Shown piece by piece: positions 6,548-7,137 of a stretch of 7,137 bases of DNA (position 1 is its first letter; each line of letters opens with the position of its first letter). The stretch lies in assembly GCA_005788935.1 (NCBI GenBank), contig SYAK01000227.1:1-7137 (forward strand), read 5' to 3'. A program made the translations under genes and the position numbers. The notes under the pieces were generated by a model. The model was not told the DNA's origin. It did not search any database and worked only from the letters and a program-made list of their open reading frames with translations. The stretch is from Pseudomonadota bacterium. GTDB taxonomy: Bacteria > Myxococcota > UBA9042 > PHBI01.

Positions 6548-6576
6548 CAGCCCCGCGGGGCGACCGCACGGGGCTG
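6548..6576 (-). terminator. GC-rich hairpin after the redoxin gene
   Basis: CAGCCCCG (6548-6555) and CGGGGCTG (6569-6576) form a perfect eight-base stem around a 13-base loop, starting eight bases after the redoxin stop on the minus strand. A nested perfect 12-base palindrome (6550-6561) gives a competing hairpin. There is no T-run, which is common for terminators in GC-rich genomes. If it works, the 225-residue gene needs its own promoter in the remaining ~98 bases. Confidence 0.4.
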
Positions 6577-6584
6577 CAGGGGCC

Positions 6585-7137
6585 TCACTCGGGCCGGGCG
6601 ACCCCGTCGGCGTACTTCACGCCGCAGCCATAGGCGCGCGTCTCGGGCGTCTTGACCGGGCGGCCAGCCGCGAGGTCGGCGAGCGCGTCGGCGACATGGT
6701 TCGTCAGCGTCGCGCCGTCCTCGAGCTTGCCCATCGGCGCGTTGTCGATGGCCCCCGCATAGGCGACGACGCCCTGCGCGTCGATGACGACCATCTGGGG
6801 CGTGGCGCGCGCCTTGTAGCCGAGGCCGACCTTGCCGTCCGAGTCGAGGAGGATCGGATGGCCGAGGCTCCAGGTCTTGGCCCACGTACGGTTCGTCTCG
6901 GCGTCCGCCCCCTGCTTGCCAGGCGCGCCGGAGTTGATGGCGAGCCACACGACGTCGCCCTTGGCGGTCACCTCGGCGGCCATCGCCTTCAGCGGGCCCG
7001 ACTCGTGCTGCGCGACGACGAAGGGGCACTCGGGGTTGAACCACTCGAGGACGACAACCTTCCCCTTGTAGGACGATAGGTTGTGAGCCTTGCCGTCGAG
7101 GTCCATGAGGCTGAAATCGGGGGCTGGGGCGCCAACC
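6585..7137 (-). CDS. thioredoxin-fold redoxin (AhpC/TSA or TlpA-like), 5' end outside window
   Basis: The frame is open through the ATG at 7106 to the window edge, and the extra residues read VGAPAPDFSL, the usual start of a redoxin core. The true start is therefore outside and 7106 is an internal Met. There are 183 visible residues. The core has GKVVVLEWFNPECPFV, with one active-site Cys at visible position 37 (TGC complement of 7026-7028) and Phe where the second Cys of a CxxC would be. LAINSG, HPILLDSDGKVGLGYKARATPQMVVIDAQG (with the cis-Pro loop ATPQ) and VVAYAGAIDN follow. A second Cys lies near the C-terminus in YGCGVKY (visible position 171). This NP-x-CPFV plus C-terminal GC-x-VK layout is one I know from exported thioredoxin-family proteins of Planctomycetes and Myxococcota. 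It probably acts as a thiol oxidoreductase or peroxidase; whether it is exported cannot be judged without the N-terminus. Confidence 0.88.
   Translation of the reverse strand, partial: VGAPAPDFSLMDLDGKAHNLSSYKGKVVVLEWFNPECPFVVAQHESGPLKAMAAEVTAKGDVVWLAINSGAPGKQGADAETNRTWAKTWSLGHPILLDSDGKVGLGYKARATPQMVVIDAQGVVAYAGAIDNAPMGKLEDGATLTNHVADALADLAAGRPVKTPETRAYGCGVKYADGVARPE

Noticed and set aside
5907..7079. 390-residue plus-strand frame opposite the two minus-strand genes
   Set aside because: The minus strand encodes a clear redoxin and a gene with normal codon use; this frame has no domain and crosses their intergenic gap.

Overview
The window is very GC-rich, with third codon positions almost all G or C. 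It carries a protein ending in a MYXO-CTERM-type sorting tag, which points to a myxobacterium or other Myxococcota member. I cannot place it below phylum from the sequence.

Layout. Positions 1-300 (+) hold the 3' end of an FG-GAP (integrin-alpha-like propeller) protein. Positions 394-4035 (+; 316 is an alternative start) encode a large secreted protein. In order it has a signal peptide, a DUF3344-like N-terminal domain, two DUF11-like Ig domains, a long acidic calcium-binding thrombospondin type 3 (TSP3) stalk containing two tandem six-cysteine modules, and a C-terminal GCGC + transmembrane + Arg-rich sorting signal. Positions 4065-5759 (+) encode an OmpA-family outer-membrane protein: signal peptide, beta-barrel, four exact 33-residue TSP3 repeats, and a peptidoglycan-binding OmpA domain with its key Asp and Arg intact. 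Two genes lie on the minus strand, converging on the first three: an unrecognised 225-residue cytoplasmic-looking protein (5772-6449), and the 3' part of a thioredoxin-fold redoxin (6585 to beyond 7137).

How the parts may work together. The three plus-strand genes run in one direction with short gaps and all encode predicted envelope or surface proteins, so they may be one transcription unit, although a promoter-like sequence lies before the second. The second and third genes form a pair: a MYXO-CTERM surface protein with a calcium-dependent stalk, next to a peptidoglycan-anchored barrel carrying the same kind of repeat. This gene arrangement recalls the TraA/TraB outer-membrane-exchange pair of Myxococcus xanthus, but the ectodomain differs (no PA14-like lectin domain is visible). 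A surface adhesion, recognition or motility complex is a reasonable inference, not a demonstrated function. The minus-strand genes show no visible functional link to it.
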